This document shows, piece after piece, positions 34,241 through 44,162 of a stretch of 64,000 nt of DNA. The DNA comes from DAOVVL01 sp965603095 (GTDB lineage Bacteria; Pseudomonadota; Alphaproteobacteria; Rhodospirillales; Magnetovibrionaceae), in the NCBI GenBank assembly GCA_965603095.1, contig CBFDBQ010000002.1, positions 28,401 through 92,400 of the forward strand, written 5' to 3'. The translations under genes and the position numbers were made by a program. The notes beneath the pieces were generated by a model. The model searched no databases. It had not been told where the DNA came from and was given only the letters and a program-made list of their open reading frames with translations. Positions within the stretch are counted from its first letter, which is position 1, and every line of letters starts with the position of its first letter.

Positions 34241-36124
34241 ATGCATAGGGATTCTGAGAGGCATAAACTTTTTTCCCGTCGCGCTGCAATGCTTGGCGGG
34301 GGTCAGGCGTTGTTATTATCAACCCTTGCCGCCCGTATGTATTATTTGCAAGTAGTTGAATCCGATCGCTACAAAACATTAGCCGATGAAAACAGAATAA
34401 ACTTGCGCCTATTGGCCCCCCCAAGGGGAAGAATAGTTGATCGTTTTGGCCGTGCCATGGCCGATAACCAACAGAATTATCGTGTGGTTGTTATTCCAGA
34501 ACAAGCGGGTGATCTTTCCCTAACGCTTGAGCTTCTTTCTAAAATTGTACCAATGGGAGATAAAGACTGGCGCAGAATTCTACGTGAAGCAAAACGCAAG
34601 CGTGCATTTGTGCCCATTACGGTACGCGAAAACCTTAGCTGGGGTGATGTAGCACGAATTGAAGTAAACACACCTGACCTGCCCGGTGTTTTGATAGATG
34701 TCGGCCAAAGCAGGAATTATATATATGGTAGCGAGGCCGCCCATATTATGGGGTACGTGGCGGCCGTTTCTGAAAAGGAAGTTACCGGTGACCCACTTTT
34801 AGAGCTTCCAGGGTTTCGCATAGGCAAAGCGGGAATTGAAAAAGTATACGATATGCAGTTAAGGGGTGCGGGCGGAAGCTCACAGGTTGAAGTAAATGCC
34901 CTTGGTCGAGTTATTCGTGAACTTGCCCGCCAGGAAGGTCAGCCCGGAAACGAAGTTCGTCTGACCATTAATCTAGATTTACAACGGTTTGTATCTAAAT
35001 TGCTTGGCGATGAAAGTGCAGCAGTTGTTGTGATGGATGTTCATTCAGGTGATGTGCTGGCCATGGTTTCCAGCCCTTCGTTTGACCCAAATATGTTTAA
35101 CAAGGGGTTGGAGCAAGCTCAATGGGATGCGTTGGTTAATAATGAAAAATCCCCGCTTACCAATAAAACCATATCGGGGCAGTATTCACCGGGCTCAACC
35201 TTTAAAATGGCAGTGGCGCTGGCGGCACTTGAAAAAGGCTCCATAACACCAGAAACAAAAATTAATTGCTCCGGTTCCACCAAGCTGGGAAATGCAAAAT
35301 TCCATTGCTGGAAACGTGGCGGCCATGGAACGTTAAATATGGAAGAGGCGATAGAGCAATCATGCGACGTTTATTTTTATGAAACCGCTAGGCGTGCCGG
35401 CATCGATAGAATATCGGCCATGGGCGAAAGACTTGGTATGGGTAAATCGCTAGATTTAGGCCTTCCCGGTGAAAAGCATGGACTTATGCCAACGCGTAAA
35501 TGGAAGATGGGCGCGCTAAATGAACCATGGCAAATGGGTGAGACAATGATAGCTGGTATTGGGCAGGGCTATGTTCTTACTACGCCATTGCAGTTGGCTG
35601 TTATGACGGCACGAATTGCTAATGGCGGTTTCAAGGTTTCTCCTCGAATAGTTGTTGATGAAGATGCTCCCGACAGTGAAATGGAGCTTGAATCCATTGG
35701 CGTTTCACCTGAATACCTACAAATTGTTAAAAACGGGATGAACAAGGTTGTTAATGGAGAAAAGGGCACCGCTAGGAAAGCGCATATATCAAATATTGGT
35801 ATGGAAATGGCCGGTAAAACGGGCACGGTTCAGGTTCGCCGTATTACCAAGTCGGAACGCGAAACCGGTGTTATTAAAAATAATGAATTGCCATGGAAAG
35901 AGCGCGATCACGCTTTGTTTGTAGGCTTTGGCCCAGTAGAAAACCCCAGATTTGCAGTATCGGTTGTGGTTGAGCACGGCGGAAGCGGATCAGGTGCCGC
36001 CGCACCATTAGCCCGGGATATTTTATTGGAAGCACAAAAGCTTGCATTAAGCACCCCAGCCCCATCCTCACACGAGGCAAATAACAAAGACATGGGTAAG
36101 GACGGGGGCGAAGATGTTACATAA
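34241..36124 (+). CDS. mrdA: Penicillin-binding protein 2, elongasome transpeptidase
   Basis: 627 residues. A membrane helix near residues 15-35, then the PBP dimer domain (PPRGRIVDRFGRAMADN) and the transpeptidase domain with SxxK in SPGSTFKMAVAL, SxN-equivalent SCD in EQSCDVYFYETA, and KTG in AGKTGTVQV. It cross-links lateral-wall peptidoglycan in the periplasm. ATG after AGGAAT. Its end overlaps rodA by 11 bases. Confidence 0.95.
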   Translation: MHRDSERHKLFSRRAAMLGGGQALLLSTLAARMYYLQVVESDRYKTLADENRINLRLLAPPRGRIVDRFGRAMADNQQNYRVVVIPEQAGDLSLTLELLSKIVPMGDKDWRRILREAKRKRAFVPITVRENLSWGDVARIEVNTPDLPGVLIDVGQSRNYIYGSEAAHIMGYVAAVSEKEVTGDPLLELPGFRIGKAGIEKVYDMQLRGAGGSSQVEVNALGRVIRELARQEGQPGNEVRLTINLDLQRFVSKLLGDESAAVVVMDVHSGDVLAMVSSPSFDPNMFNKGLEQAQWDALVNNEKSPLTNKTISGQYSPGSTFKMAVALAALEKGSITPETKINCSGSTKLGNAKFHCWKRGGHGTLNMEEAIEQSCDVYFYETARRAGIDRISAMGERLGMGKSLDLGLPGEKHGLMPTRKWKMGALNEPWQMGETMIAGIGQGYVLTTPLQLAVMTARIANGGFKVSPRIVVDEDAPDSEMELESIGVSPEYLQIVKNGMNKVVNGEKGTARKAHISNIGMEMAGKTGTVQVRRITKSERETGVIKNNELPWKERDHALFVGFGPVENPRFAVSVVVEHGGSGSGAAAPLARDILLEAQKLALSTPAPSSHEANNKDMGKDGGEDVT

Positions 36125-37268
36125 CAATTCCTTCGTACAATCGCAGATGTCATTAGGGCAAAAATTGTTGCATATGCACTGGTTTTTTATTCTTTTGTTG
36201 TGCGTTACCGCTACCGTGGGGTTTGCCATGCTGTATTCAGCGGCAGGAGGCGATCTTGATCCATGGGCATCGCGTCAGATGGTGCGTTTTGCGCTTGGCC
36301 TTATTGGGATGACGGTGGTTGCGGTTACCGACATAAAATTGTGGTTACGCTTTTCATATGGCGTATATTTTGTTGTTTTAGCTTTATTAATAGCGGTTGA
36401 AATTTCAGGTTTTGTCGGCATGGGCGCACAACGCTGGATAAGCTTAGGAATATTTAATATCCAGCCATCTGAATTAATGAAAGTTGCGGTAGTTCTGGCG
36501 TTGGCAAGATATTTTCATGGCGGCAGCATCGAAGAAATTGAACGCCCAACATTTCTTATTCCACCATTATTAATGGTTGCGGTTCCGGCATTTTTGATTT
36601 TGCGTCAACCGGATCTTGGAACCACAATTATGGTGGTGGCCGCTAGTATAGGAATATTTTTTGCCGCCGGCGTTCGCATATGGAAATTTGCATTGGTTGG
36701 GGTGCTTGGTCTTGTCAGCGCACCAGTCGCATGGTTTTACCTGCTACGTGATTATCAGCGTGCCCGTATTATAACCTTTATAAATCCAGAGCAAGACACG
36801 CTTGGGTCTGGCTATCATATTATTCAGTCTAAAATTGCATTAGGGTCAGGTGGGGTGTTTGGCAAGGGTTACCTTATGGGAACTCAGGGCCACCTTAATT
36901 TTCTGCCTGAAAAACAAACTGATTTTATATTTACCATGTTGGCAGAGGAATTCGGTCTCGTCGGTGGGCTTGGTTTGTTGGCTCTATATATTTTATTGTT
37001 GTTTTATGGATTTTCTATTTCGCTTTCCAGCCGCAGCCATTTCGGGCGTCTGCTTGGAATGGGAGTTACCATAACTTTCTTTCTCTATATTTTCATTAAT
37101 ATTGCAATGGTAATGGGGCTTATACCGGTTGTTGGCGTGCCGTTACCGCTTGTTTCATATGGCGGAACCGCAATGTTGACAATTTTATTCGGTTTTGGAT
37201 TGTTGATGTGTGTTCACATCAACCGCGATTTAACCATTGGTCGCCGTGATAGCGGAGATGATTTTTAG
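36114..37268 (+). CDS. rodA: Peptidoglycan glycosyltransferase RodA (SEDS)
   Basis: 384 residues with about ten membrane segments. SEDS motifs: DIKLWLRFSYGVYF, GMGAQRWISLG, QPSELMKVAVVLALARYF, RQPDLGTTIMVV, the GKGYLMGTQGHLNFLPEKQTDFIF loop, and PLPLVSYGGTAML. It polymerises lipid II and pairs with PBP2 encoded just upstream. Translationally coupled to mrdA by overlap. Confidence 0.95.
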   Translation: MLHNNSFVQSQMSLGQKLLHMHWFFILLLCVTATVGFAMLYSAAGGDLDPWASRQMVRFALGLIGMTVVAVTDIKLWLRFSYGVYFVVLALLIAVEISGFVGMGAQRWISLGIFNIQPSELMKVAVVLALARYFHGGSIEEIERPTFLIPPLLMVAVPAFLILRQPDLGTTIMVVAASIGIFFAAGVRIWKFALVGVLGLVSAPVAWFYLLRDYQRARIITFINPEQDTLGSGYHIIQSKIALGSGGVFGKGYLMGTQGHLNFLPEKQTDFIFTMLAEEFGLVGGLGLLALYILLLFYGFSISLSSRSHFGRLLGMGVTITFFLYIFINIAMVMGLIPVVGVPLPLVSYGGTAMLTILFGFGLLMCVHINRDLTIGRRDSGDDF

Positions 37269-37635
37269 GTTGCCCGATCCTAGACTAAAAACAGGAATTT
37301 GGGTCTCTGCCCAACTTCGTATCTGCGATACACAAAATATCCCAGCGGTAATTATCAAGCGCGGTGATGCTGATGCTGGTGGGGTGTTGTTAAAAATTAA
37401 CACCCTTATTAATGGCTGCAAGGTTCTGGCCCGGGTGTTTGATGGTGATGGCAATAGGGTATGGATGGTGGTAGCTGGCGGTGAGGCTCAGGGGCCTGAA
37501 CAACACCTAGAAATGGAAATAAAATCCGATACCTATATTGCGCGCGAATTAAATACCGACCCCGATTTGTGGGTAATGGAAATAGAAGACAGCGCTAGCG
37601 TCTACGCACCCGACGGTGAAATTATCAATCCATAG
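37258..37635 (+). CDS. DUF1491-family protein
   Basis: 125 residues from ATG at 37258, which overlaps the rodA stop; a TTG at 37270 is an alternative. Family features: RLKTGIWVSAQLRIC, PAVIIKRGDADAGGVLLKIN, and ELNTDPDLWVMEIED near the C-terminus. The family is alphaproteobacterial and of unknown function. Coupling to rodA suggests transcription with the rod-shape operon but says nothing about function. Confidence 0.82.
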   Translation: MIFRLPDPRLKTGIWVSAQLRICDTQNIPAVIIKRGDADAGGVLLKINTLINGCKVLARVFDGDGNRVWMVVAGGEAQGPEQHLEMEIKSDTYIARELNTDPDLWVMEIEDSASVYAPDGEIINP

Positions 37636-37694
37636 TAATTTTTGGCAGAAACCTAGGCTTTACCACCTAGTCCTAATTTCCTAATAGTCTAAAG

Positions 37695-37714
37695 TTAATT
37701 AGCATGCTAACTAA
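37695..37714. promoter_or_regulatory. 20-bp palindrome, likely MarR operator
   Basis: TTAATTAGCATGCTAACTAA, a dyad with one mismatched pair, lies 49 bases before marR. Length and symmetry fit a MarR dimer site, suggesting autoregulation of marR and the RND genes. Confidence 0.6.
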
Positions 37715-37762
37715 TAGCACACTAATTATATAAGGCAAATTATGAGGATTGAATACTAAGGC

Positions 37763-38329
37763 ATGCCAAATAACCATAAAAAAAATAATCACGAAAACGA
37801 GCTGGGCTGTGACGCACCAAACGAACCACTGTGGGAACCTGGAATGGACCGGGAATTCCTTGCCGCGGAAGTGCGTAAAAAAAGGAACAGCTCCATCGGG
37901 TACCTGTTGGCCAATGCCCACAAACAGACCATGGGAATGTTAGCTGAATGCCTTGCCCCCATGGGCGTAACACCAGCCCAGTGGCAGGTGTTGGTGGTGT
38001 TGTGGGAAGAAGACGGAATAGTGCAGCGCGAACTAGCCGAACGCATGGTGATTGAGCAAGCAACCCTTACCCGCACATTGGATCGGATGGAACGCGATGG
38101 TTTTGTTGAACGCCGTCGCGATGAACATGACCGCCGCAGGTTTAGGGTTTTTGTAACCGAAAAAGGGTTTGGTCTTATTAACACGTTGGTTCCCGTGGCG
38201 ATGAAAACTCTTGCGGCAATCACCGATGGATTTAGCGAAGAAGAAGCAAAGCTTTTTCGTTCTTTTTTACGCAGAATAATAGGCAATGTTGATGTATCTC
38301 ATCCATTGGCTGAAAAAGGAATAGTTTAA
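37763..38329 (+). CDS. MarR-family transcriptional regulator
   Basis: 188 residues. The winged helix-turn-helix spans about 55-145: LAPMGVTPAQWQVLVVLWEEDGIVQRELAERMVIEQATLTRTLDRMERDGFVERRRDEHDRRRFRVFVTEKG, containing the usual DxRxxxVxLT-like wing. Unusually long polar N-terminus (about 30 residues, NNHKKNNHENE). It ends exactly where the RND membrane-fusion gene begins and has a palindrome upstream, so it likely represses the pump until a ligand binds. The start is uncertain: TAAGG lies only a few bases before the ATG. Confidence 0.9.
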   Translation: MPNNHKKNNHENELGCDAPNEPLWEPGMDREFLAAEVRKKRNSSIGYLLANAHKQTMGMLAECLAPMGVTPAQWQVLVVLWEEDGIVQRELAERMVIEQATLTRTLDRMERDGFVERRRDEHDRRRFRVFVTEKGFGLINTLVPVAMKTLAAITDGFSEEEAKLFRSFLRRIIGNVDVSHPLAEKGIV

Positions 38330-39490
38330 ATGACGCCTAAAGATATAAAAAATTCCGCAAGCGTTAATGAAATTCGTTCGCATTGGGCAGGATTAAAATC
38401 TTCGTACAAGGCGGCAATAGTTATTGCCATGCTAACGTTTCTATGGATGCTGACCGGCATTTTTTCAATTGATTTCGGCGGTGATGATATGGTGGCCGCA
38501 CCTAAGCATGTTGCACAGGTTCAGGTCATTTCCAGCAAAGCCCAAATGCACACCCGTACGGTAGCAGTTTATGGCCGGGTCAAAGCTAACCGTGCGGTTG
38601 ATTTGAAATCAAAGTTTGATGCCACAGTATCTGACGTGGTTGCGCTTAAGGGGTCTGCGGTTAAAAAAGGCGAAGTACTTGTTCGCTTTAATTCTGAAGG
38701 TCGGGCCGAACGCTTGGCTGAAGCCGAAGCAAGATTGGTGCAGGCAGAAATTTCCTTTGAAGCCGCTGCTAAGCTTAGCAAAGAAGGTTTTCGTTCAAAA
38801 ATCAATACCGCAGGGGCTAAAGCCGACCTTGAGGCTGCCATGGCTGCAGTTGCAACAGCGCAAAGTAATTTTAACAACACAATCATTCGCGCCCCCTTTG
38901 CTGGTATAGTTGACAATATTCCAGTGGAAATAGGCGACATGGTTTCCAAGGGAAAAATTGCGGCCAAGGTAATTGATATTTCCAGCATCAAAGTTGTGGC
39001 TGAGGTTGCCGAACGTGATGCCGCCAACGTTGCCCTTGGTGATGCTTCGCGTGTTCATTTGATGGATGGCCGCACCTTTGATGGTACGGTCAACTATGTA
39101 TCAAAATCTTCAAACGTATCTACCCGCACCTATTTAGTTGAAATAATTGTTGATGTGCCGGACATGTCAGTTCCCGAAGGGGTAACTGCAGAACTTATTT
39201 TACCCATGGAAACGGTTTTGGCACATTTGGTAACGCCTGCCATTCTTACCCTTAACGATGATGGCGCATTAGGTATTAAAACGGTATCTGATGATGGCAC
39301 AGTCGAGTTTCACGCTGTTGAAATGGTTTCTGATACTCGTCGTGGTATTTGGATTTCAGGGCTTCAACCTGAAGAAAATGTTATTGTTGTCGGTCAAGAA
39401 TTTGTCCAAACCGGTCATAAGGTAGAAGCCGTTCCGGCTATTAATATTGGCAGTGGGGAAATAGCTACCGGGGCAGGGGCAACAAAATGA
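38330..39490 (+). CDS. RND efflux periplasmic adaptor (membrane-fusion protein)
   Basis: 386 residues. A membrane helix near 25-50 (AAIVIAMLTFLWMLTGIF) is followed by the HlyD/AcrA-like parts: lipoyl half-motif (GRVKANRAVDLKSKFDATVSDVVALKGSAVKKGEVLVRF), a hairpin (LAEAEARLVQAEISFEAAAKL), second lipoyl half (NTIIRAPFAGIVDNIPVEIGDMVSKGKIAAKVID) and beta-barrel. It bridges the RND pump to an outer-membrane channel. ATG follows the marR stop directly; its own stop overlaps the pump gene. Confidence 0.92.
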   Translation: MTPKDIKNSASVNEIRSHWAGLKSSYKAAIVIAMLTFLWMLTGIFSIDFGGDDMVAAPKHVAQVQVISSKAQMHTRTVAVYGRVKANRAVDLKSKFDATVSDVVALKGSAVKKGEVLVRFNSEGRAERLAEAEARLVQAEISFEAAAKLSKEGFRSKINTAGAKADLEAAMAAVATAQSNFNNTIIRAPFAGIVDNIPVEIGDMVSKGKIAAKVIDISSIKVVAEVAERDAANVALGDASRVHLMDGRTFDGTVNYVSKSSNVSTRTYLVEIIVDVPDMSVPEGVTAELILPMETVLAHLVTPAILTLNDDGALGIKTVSDDGTVEFHAVEMVSDTRRGIWISGLQPEENVIVVGQEFVQTGHKVEAVPAINIGSGEIATGAGATK

Positions 39491-42400
39491 AAGGTGTAAT
39501 TGACCTTGCTTTTTCCCATGCCCGCACTGTGCTCAGCACCTTGGTGTTGCTGCTTATTGCCGGTTCGGTTGCTTACGTTGATATAGCAAAAGAAGCCGAA
39601 CCTGATGTAAATATTCCGCTGATAATTGTGCGTGTAATGCACGAAGGCATTTCCCCGGAAGATGCCGAGCGCCTGATAATTCGCCCGCTTGAACAAGAAC
39701 TACGTTCGGTTGAAGGCCTCAAAGAAATGCGGGCCAAGGGTTTCGAAGGCGGTGCAAGTGCCGTGTTGGAATTTGATGCCGGCTTTGATGCAGATAAAGC
39801 CCTTAGCGATGTTCGCATTCAGGTGGATTTGGCACAGCCAGAATTACCAGACGATAGTGACGAGCCAATAATCCAAGAAATAAATATTTCGGCTTTTCCT
39901 ATTTTAACCGTAACCCTATCGGGCGAGGTTCCCGAACGCGCACTTTTGCATATTGGGCGCGAATTAAAAGATTCCATAGAAGGGTTATCACCGGTTTTAG
40001 AAGCTAAATTAACCGGGGTTCGCGATGAGATGGTGGAAATCCTTATCGATCCGGTAAAGATGGAAAGCTACGGAATGGACCCGGGCCAAGCAACCGCTGG
40101 CATACGAAACGCTAACAAATTAGTTGCCGCCGGCGCGCAAGATACCGGACGGGGAAAATTCTCTCTAAAGGTTCCGGGGCTGTTTGATACCATAGACGAA
40201 ATAATGTCGACCCCGGCAAAAACCGTCGGTGACGCGGTTATCAAGTTGGCGGATATTGGCGAAGTTAGGCGTAGCTTTAAAGATCCAAAAAGCTTTGCTC
40301 GTGTTGGCGGTAATCGTGCGGTTACGTTGGATGTTTCAAAAAGATCGGGTGAAAACCTTATCGATACGGTGGAGCAAGTTCGCACTGTAGTTATGGCTGA
40401 ACGTGAAGTATGGCCGACTGCGCTAAAGCAATCAGTTTCAGTATCATTTGTTAATGATAAATCAGAAATAATAAAAGAACGCCTCAGCAGCCTTGAAAAC
40501 AGCGTTATCAGCGCAGTTCTTTTGGTTATGATTGTGGTTGTTGCGGCCCTGGGGCTACGCTCAGCCGGTCTTGTCGGCATTGCCATACCGGGGTCGTTTT
40601 TAACCGGTGTTTTGGTTTTGCATGCACTTGGCCTTACCATGAATATGGTGGTGTTATTTGGCTTGGTTCTGGCGGTGGGAATGTTAGTTGATGGGGCCAT
40701 TGTGGTTACCGAATACGCAGACCGCAAAATGAGCGAAGGCGAGCCTCGGCATCGGGCTTATTCTCAAGCGGCCAAGCTTATGGCGTCTCCCATTATTTCA
40801 TCCACCCTTACAACGCTGGCGGCATTTTTACCTTTATTGTTCTGGCCCGGAATTGTGGGTGAATTTATGGTTTATCTGCCCATTACACTTATTGCTACTT
40901 TAAGCGCATCGCTTTTGATGGCGTTGGTATTTGTTCCTACTCTGGGCGCATACATTGGCAAACCCGGTACCGCTGACCCAAACGAAATGCGCGCACTGGC
41001 AGGCGACGAAGCTGATTTTTCCCATGTTGGGAAATATACCGGGGCTTATCTCAAGGTGCTTGATTGGGCATTGGCAAGACCGGGTAAAATATTGCTTATG
41101 GCCGTAGGGCTTCTTGTTAGCGTGCAGATTATTTATGCCGTGTTCGGCAATGGGGTTGAATTTTTTCCCGAAACCGAACCGGAGCAGGCAAAAATTGATA
41201 TTCGCGCTCGCGGAAATCTTTCCATATGGGAAAGAGATATGTTGGTAAGAAGCGTTGAAGATGAAGTGTTAAAAGTTAATGGCATTGAAACAGTTTACGC
41301 CATAACCAGATCCAAAGCCGGAAATGAAGAGGCCGAAGACACCATTGGCAACATATTTTTGGAATTTGACGACTGGGATACACGCCGTCCGGCTGAGCAA
41401 ATATTGGCTGAAATCAAAGAAAGAACCAGCCATATTGCCGGCATAATAATAGCCAGCGAAAAGGCAAAAAATGGCCCACCAACTGGTAAAGCTATTCAAT
41501 TACAGTTTTCATCCCGCTTTCCAGAACTTTTAGCCCCGACTGCGGCCAAAACAGTAACGGCAATGGAGGATATTGGCGGTTTTATTAACATGGAAGATTC
41601 CCGTCCTCTACCCGGTATCGATTGGGAGTTTGAGGTTGACCGGGCCCAAGCGTCAAAATTTGGCGCTTCAATTTCAACCGTTGGTTCAGCCATACGGATG
41701 GCAACCGGGGGGGTAAAGCTGGGTGGTTTCAGGCCCGATGATACGGACCAAGAGCTAGATATTCGTGCCCGTTTCCCAGATAAATACAGAACCCTAGAAC
41801 AACTTCGTCATATTCGCGTTCAAACGCCGGGTGGACCAGTGCCCATTTCAAACTTTGTTAAATTATCAGCCCAACCAAAGGTCGGCACCATCAGCCGGAC
41901 TGATGCCAGAAGGGTCATATTAATTAAGGCAGGGGTTGAAGATGGCATTCTCGCCAATGATAAGGTAAAGGAAATTAGTGCGTGGTTAAAAACCGCAAAC
42001 ATTGATCCTAGGGTAAAAATAAAATTCAAGGGCGAGGACGAAGAACAGAAAAAAGCCAGCGAATTTCTTTCAAAAGCGTTTGGCGTTGCGTTGTTTCTTA
42101 TCGCGATTATTCTAGTTACCCAATTTAATAGTTTTTATTCCGGCGCGCTTATTCTTTCGGCGGTAATTATGTCAACCGTTGGGGTGTTTATCGGCCTGTT
42201 ATTAACTGGTCAGCCGTTTGGTATTGTCATGGGCGGGATTGGTGTAATTTCTTTGGCTGGTATTGTGGTAAATAACAATATTGTTCTTATTAATACGTTC
42301 GATAGGTTAAAAGAAACCGTTCCCGACATTCGCCAAGCCATAATGTTAACCGGCGCACAACGTATGCGTCCGGTGTTGCTTACCACCATAACAACAATTT

Positions 42401-42633
42401 TGGGTTTGTTGCCTATGGCGATGAACATAGGAATTGATTTTATGAACCGTACGGTAGAATTTGGCACACCGTCTAATCAGATGTGGGTCCAACTTTCGAC
42501 TTCGATTGTTTTTGGCCTTGCGTTTTCAACCATACTTACGCTGGTGCTAACCCCATCGGCATTAATGGCTAGAGTGAATTTTTCTCATTGGTGGGCTGAG
42601 AAACGCAGGCTTAAAGTAGAAAGCTCAACTTAA
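39487..42633 (+). CDS. RND-family efflux pump permease (HAE1/AcrB-like)
   Basis: 1048 residues in two homologous halves, each with one plus five or six membrane segments and large periplasmic loops. TM4 reads GLVLAVGMLVDGAIVVTEYADRKM: one of the AcrB Asp pair is kept, the second is Gly, as in a subset of HAE1 pumps. It extrudes drugs or lipophilic compounds with the adaptor encoded upstream (4-base overlap). No outer-membrane factor gene is adjacent, so a TolC-like partner must be elsewhere. Confidence 0.93.
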   Translation: MKGVIDLAFSHARTVLSTLVLLLIAGSVAYVDIAKEAEPDVNIPLIIVRVMHEGISPEDAERLIIRPLEQELRSVEGLKEMRAKGFEGGASAVLEFDAGFDADKALSDVRIQVDLAQPELPDDSDEPIIQEINISAFPILTVTLSGEVPERALLHIGRELKDSIEGLSPVLEAKLTGVRDEMVEILIDPVKMESYGMDPGQATAGIRNANKLVAAGAQDTGRGKFSLKVPGLFDTIDEIMSTPAKTVGDAVIKLADIGEVRRSFKDPKSFARVGGNRAVTLDVSKRSGENLIDTVEQVRTVVMAEREVWPTALKQSVSVSFVNDKSEIIKERLSSLENSVISAVLLVMIVVVAALGLRSAGLVGIAIPGSFLTGVLVLHALGLTMNMVVLFGLVLAVGMLVDGAIVVTEYADRKMSEGEPRHRAYSQAAKLMASPIISSTLTTLAAFLPLLFWPGIVGEFMVYLPITLIATLSASLLMALVFVPTLGAYIGKPGTADPNEMRALAGDEADFSHVGKYTGAYLKVLDWALARPGKILLMAVGLLVSVQIIYAVFGNGVEFFPETEPEQAKIDIRARGNLSIWERDMLVRSVEDEVLKVNGIETVYAITRSKAGNEEAEDTIGNIFLEFDDWDTRRPAEQILAEIKERTSHIAGIIIASEKAKNGPPTGKAIQLQFSSRFPELLAPTAAKTVTAMEDIGGFINMEDSRPLPGIDWEFEVDRAQASKFGASISTVGSAIRMATGGVKLGGFRPDDTDQELDIRARFPDKYRTLEQLRHIRVQTPGGPVPISNFVKLSAQPKVGTISRTDARRVILIKAGVEDGILANDKVKEISAWLKTANIDPRVKIKFKGEDEEQKKASEFLSKAFGVALFLIAIILVTQFNSFYSGALILSAVIMSTVGVFIGLLLTGQPFGIVMGGIGVISLAGIVVNNNIVLINTFDRLKETVPDIRQAIMLTGAQRMRPVLLTTITTILGLLPMAMNIGIDFMNRTVEFGTPSNQMWVQLSTSIVFGLAFSTILTLVLTPSALMARVNFSHWWAEKRRLKVESST

Positions 42634-42641
42634 TTTTTGCT

Positions 42642-43418
42642 TTAATCATCATCGTGTTCAAAAACTTCGCCACTTGCGGCTCGTTTTTCCATTGCCCGAT
42701 AGCTTTTTATTGAAAACGGAATAGAGCCAAGGTAACCCAACAATATAATTGAAAGCGTTGTCCACGGTGCGCTAAGCATGCCCGCGACCAGCAAACCCAC
42801 CACTAACATGATTGGCAATATCCAGCTTGGCTTGAGCTTTGCCTTTTTAAATGAATATGTCGGAATACGGCTTACCATAAGCCCTGAAACCAGCAACATA
42901 AACACCGCTACAACTTCGGGTCTGCGGAAAAATTCTCCCCAGATATTAAAAGAAACAACCATTGGCAATAACACCAGACCTGCGGCCATTGGTGCCGGGA
43001 TTCCAATAAAAAACGCCCCTTCCCATGCAGGCGGCTCAGGCTCATCGTGGCCAGTATTGAACCGGGCAAGGCGCAGAGCGCAGGCAACTGCGTATAAAAG
43101 AACCAAAACCCAGCCAAAGCGACCAATTGTTTCTAGCGACCAAAAATAAAGCATTAGACCGGGAGATACCCCAAAACAAAGCATATCTGAAAGACTATCA
43201 AGCTCGGCTCCAAATTTGGTTGTGCCTTTTAAAAGTCTTGCAATGCGTCCGTCTAGCGCATCCAAAATAGCCGCCGCCGCAATCGCCAATGCGGCATGAT
43301 CCCAACGCCCTTCGTAAGCAAATCTTATGGCCGTTAACCCAGAACAAAGCGCCATCATCGTCAACATGTTTGGAATCATGGTGTTGATGGAAAGAGGTGG
43401 GCGTTGTGGACGCTGCAT
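42642..43418 (-). CDS. pssA: CDP-diacylglycerol-serine O-phosphatidyltransferase
   Basis: 258 residues, polytopic, with the CDP-alcohol phosphatidyltransferase signature DALDGRIARLLKGTTKFGAELDSLSD (DGxxAR...GxxxDxxxD). It makes phosphatidylserine, which Psd, encoded just upstream, decarboxylates to phosphatidylethanolamine. Confidence 0.94.
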   Translation of the reverse strand: MQRPQRPPLSINTMIPNMLTMMALCSGLTAIRFAYEGRWDHAALAIAAAAILDALDGRIARLLKGTTKFGAELDSLSDMLCFGVSPGLMLYFWSLETIGRFGWVLVLLYAVACALRLARFNTGHDEPEPPAWEGAFFIGIPAPMAAGLVLLPMVVSFNIWGEFFRRPEVVAVFMLLVSGLMVSRIPTYSFKKAKLKPSWILPIMLVVGLLVAGMLSAPWTTLSIILLGYLGSIPFSIKSYRAMEKRAASGEVFEHDDD

Positions 43419-43445
43419 TAAATTCTCCCTAGGTAACTGGTGCGG

Positions 43446-44129
43446 TTAGCGTGTTTCACCGATTATTGTTTCTCGGTCAGAGCCAAGATCGGCAATCTGC
43501 GTTTCCCCGGCAATGCATAATTGCCCAACTGCTACCTGCGGGTTGGTGCCCATGGGCATATAAACGTCTACTCTGGAACCAAAACGGATAAGGCCAAATC
43601 TTTCGCCAGCACCAATCATTTGTCCTTCGGTTGCGTTACAAATAATACGCCTGGCAACTAGACCGGCTATTTGAACAAAAGCAATATTATGACCATCGGT
43701 TGTTTTCATGGCCAAGGCCTGACGTTCATTATGAACACTTGCCTTATCAAGTTCGGCATTAAAAAACTTTCCCGGATGATATGCTATTTTTGTTATGGTT
43801 CCATCCATCGGCGCGCGATTTACATGAACATTAAATACGTTCATAAAAACGCAAACTCGAACCATTAAACCATCGCCCATTTCCAATTCCGCTGGCGGCG
43901 CAGCCTCATCAATTAGGCATACACGGCCGTCTGCCGGGCTTATTACCAACCCTTTTTTGGTTGGCGTTATCCGGTCGGGGTCGCGGAAAAAATATACGCA
44001 CCATGCAGTTAAAACCACACCGACCCAGCCCAGTGGTTCAGATAGATAACCAAGGCCAAGTGATACAGCGGCAAAAAGTGCAATAAATGGCCAGCCGGCA
44101 CTATTAATGGGTACTAAAACGTCTTTCAA
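43446..44129 (-). CDS. psd: Phosphatidylserine decarboxylase (short, soluble-type)
   Basis: 227 residues from TTG at 44129 after AAGGAT. The autocatalytic cleavage site is a Gly-Ser in RFGSRVDVYMP, giving the pyruvoyl group; NVHVNRAPMDGTITKIAYHPGKFFNA is also diagnostic. Two N-terminal membrane segments (WPFIALFAAVSLGLGYL, WVGVVLTAWCVYFF). It precedes pssA by 27 bases in the same direction, forming the PE synthesis pair. Confidence 0.94.
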   Translation of the reverse strand: MKDVLVPINSAGWPFIALFAAVSLGLGYLSEPLGWVGVVLTAWCVYFFRDPDRITPTKKGLVISPADGRVCLIDEAAPPAELEMGDGLMVRVCVFMNVFNVHVNRAPMDGTITKIAYHPGKFFNAELDKASVHNERQALAMKTTDGHNIAFVQIAGLVARRIICNATEGQMIGAGERFGLIRFGSRVDVYMPMGTNPQVAVGQLCIAGETQIADLGSDRETIIGETR

Positions 44130-44162
44130 ATTGTTAAATCCTTGTTGTTACTTGGTTGCTAT

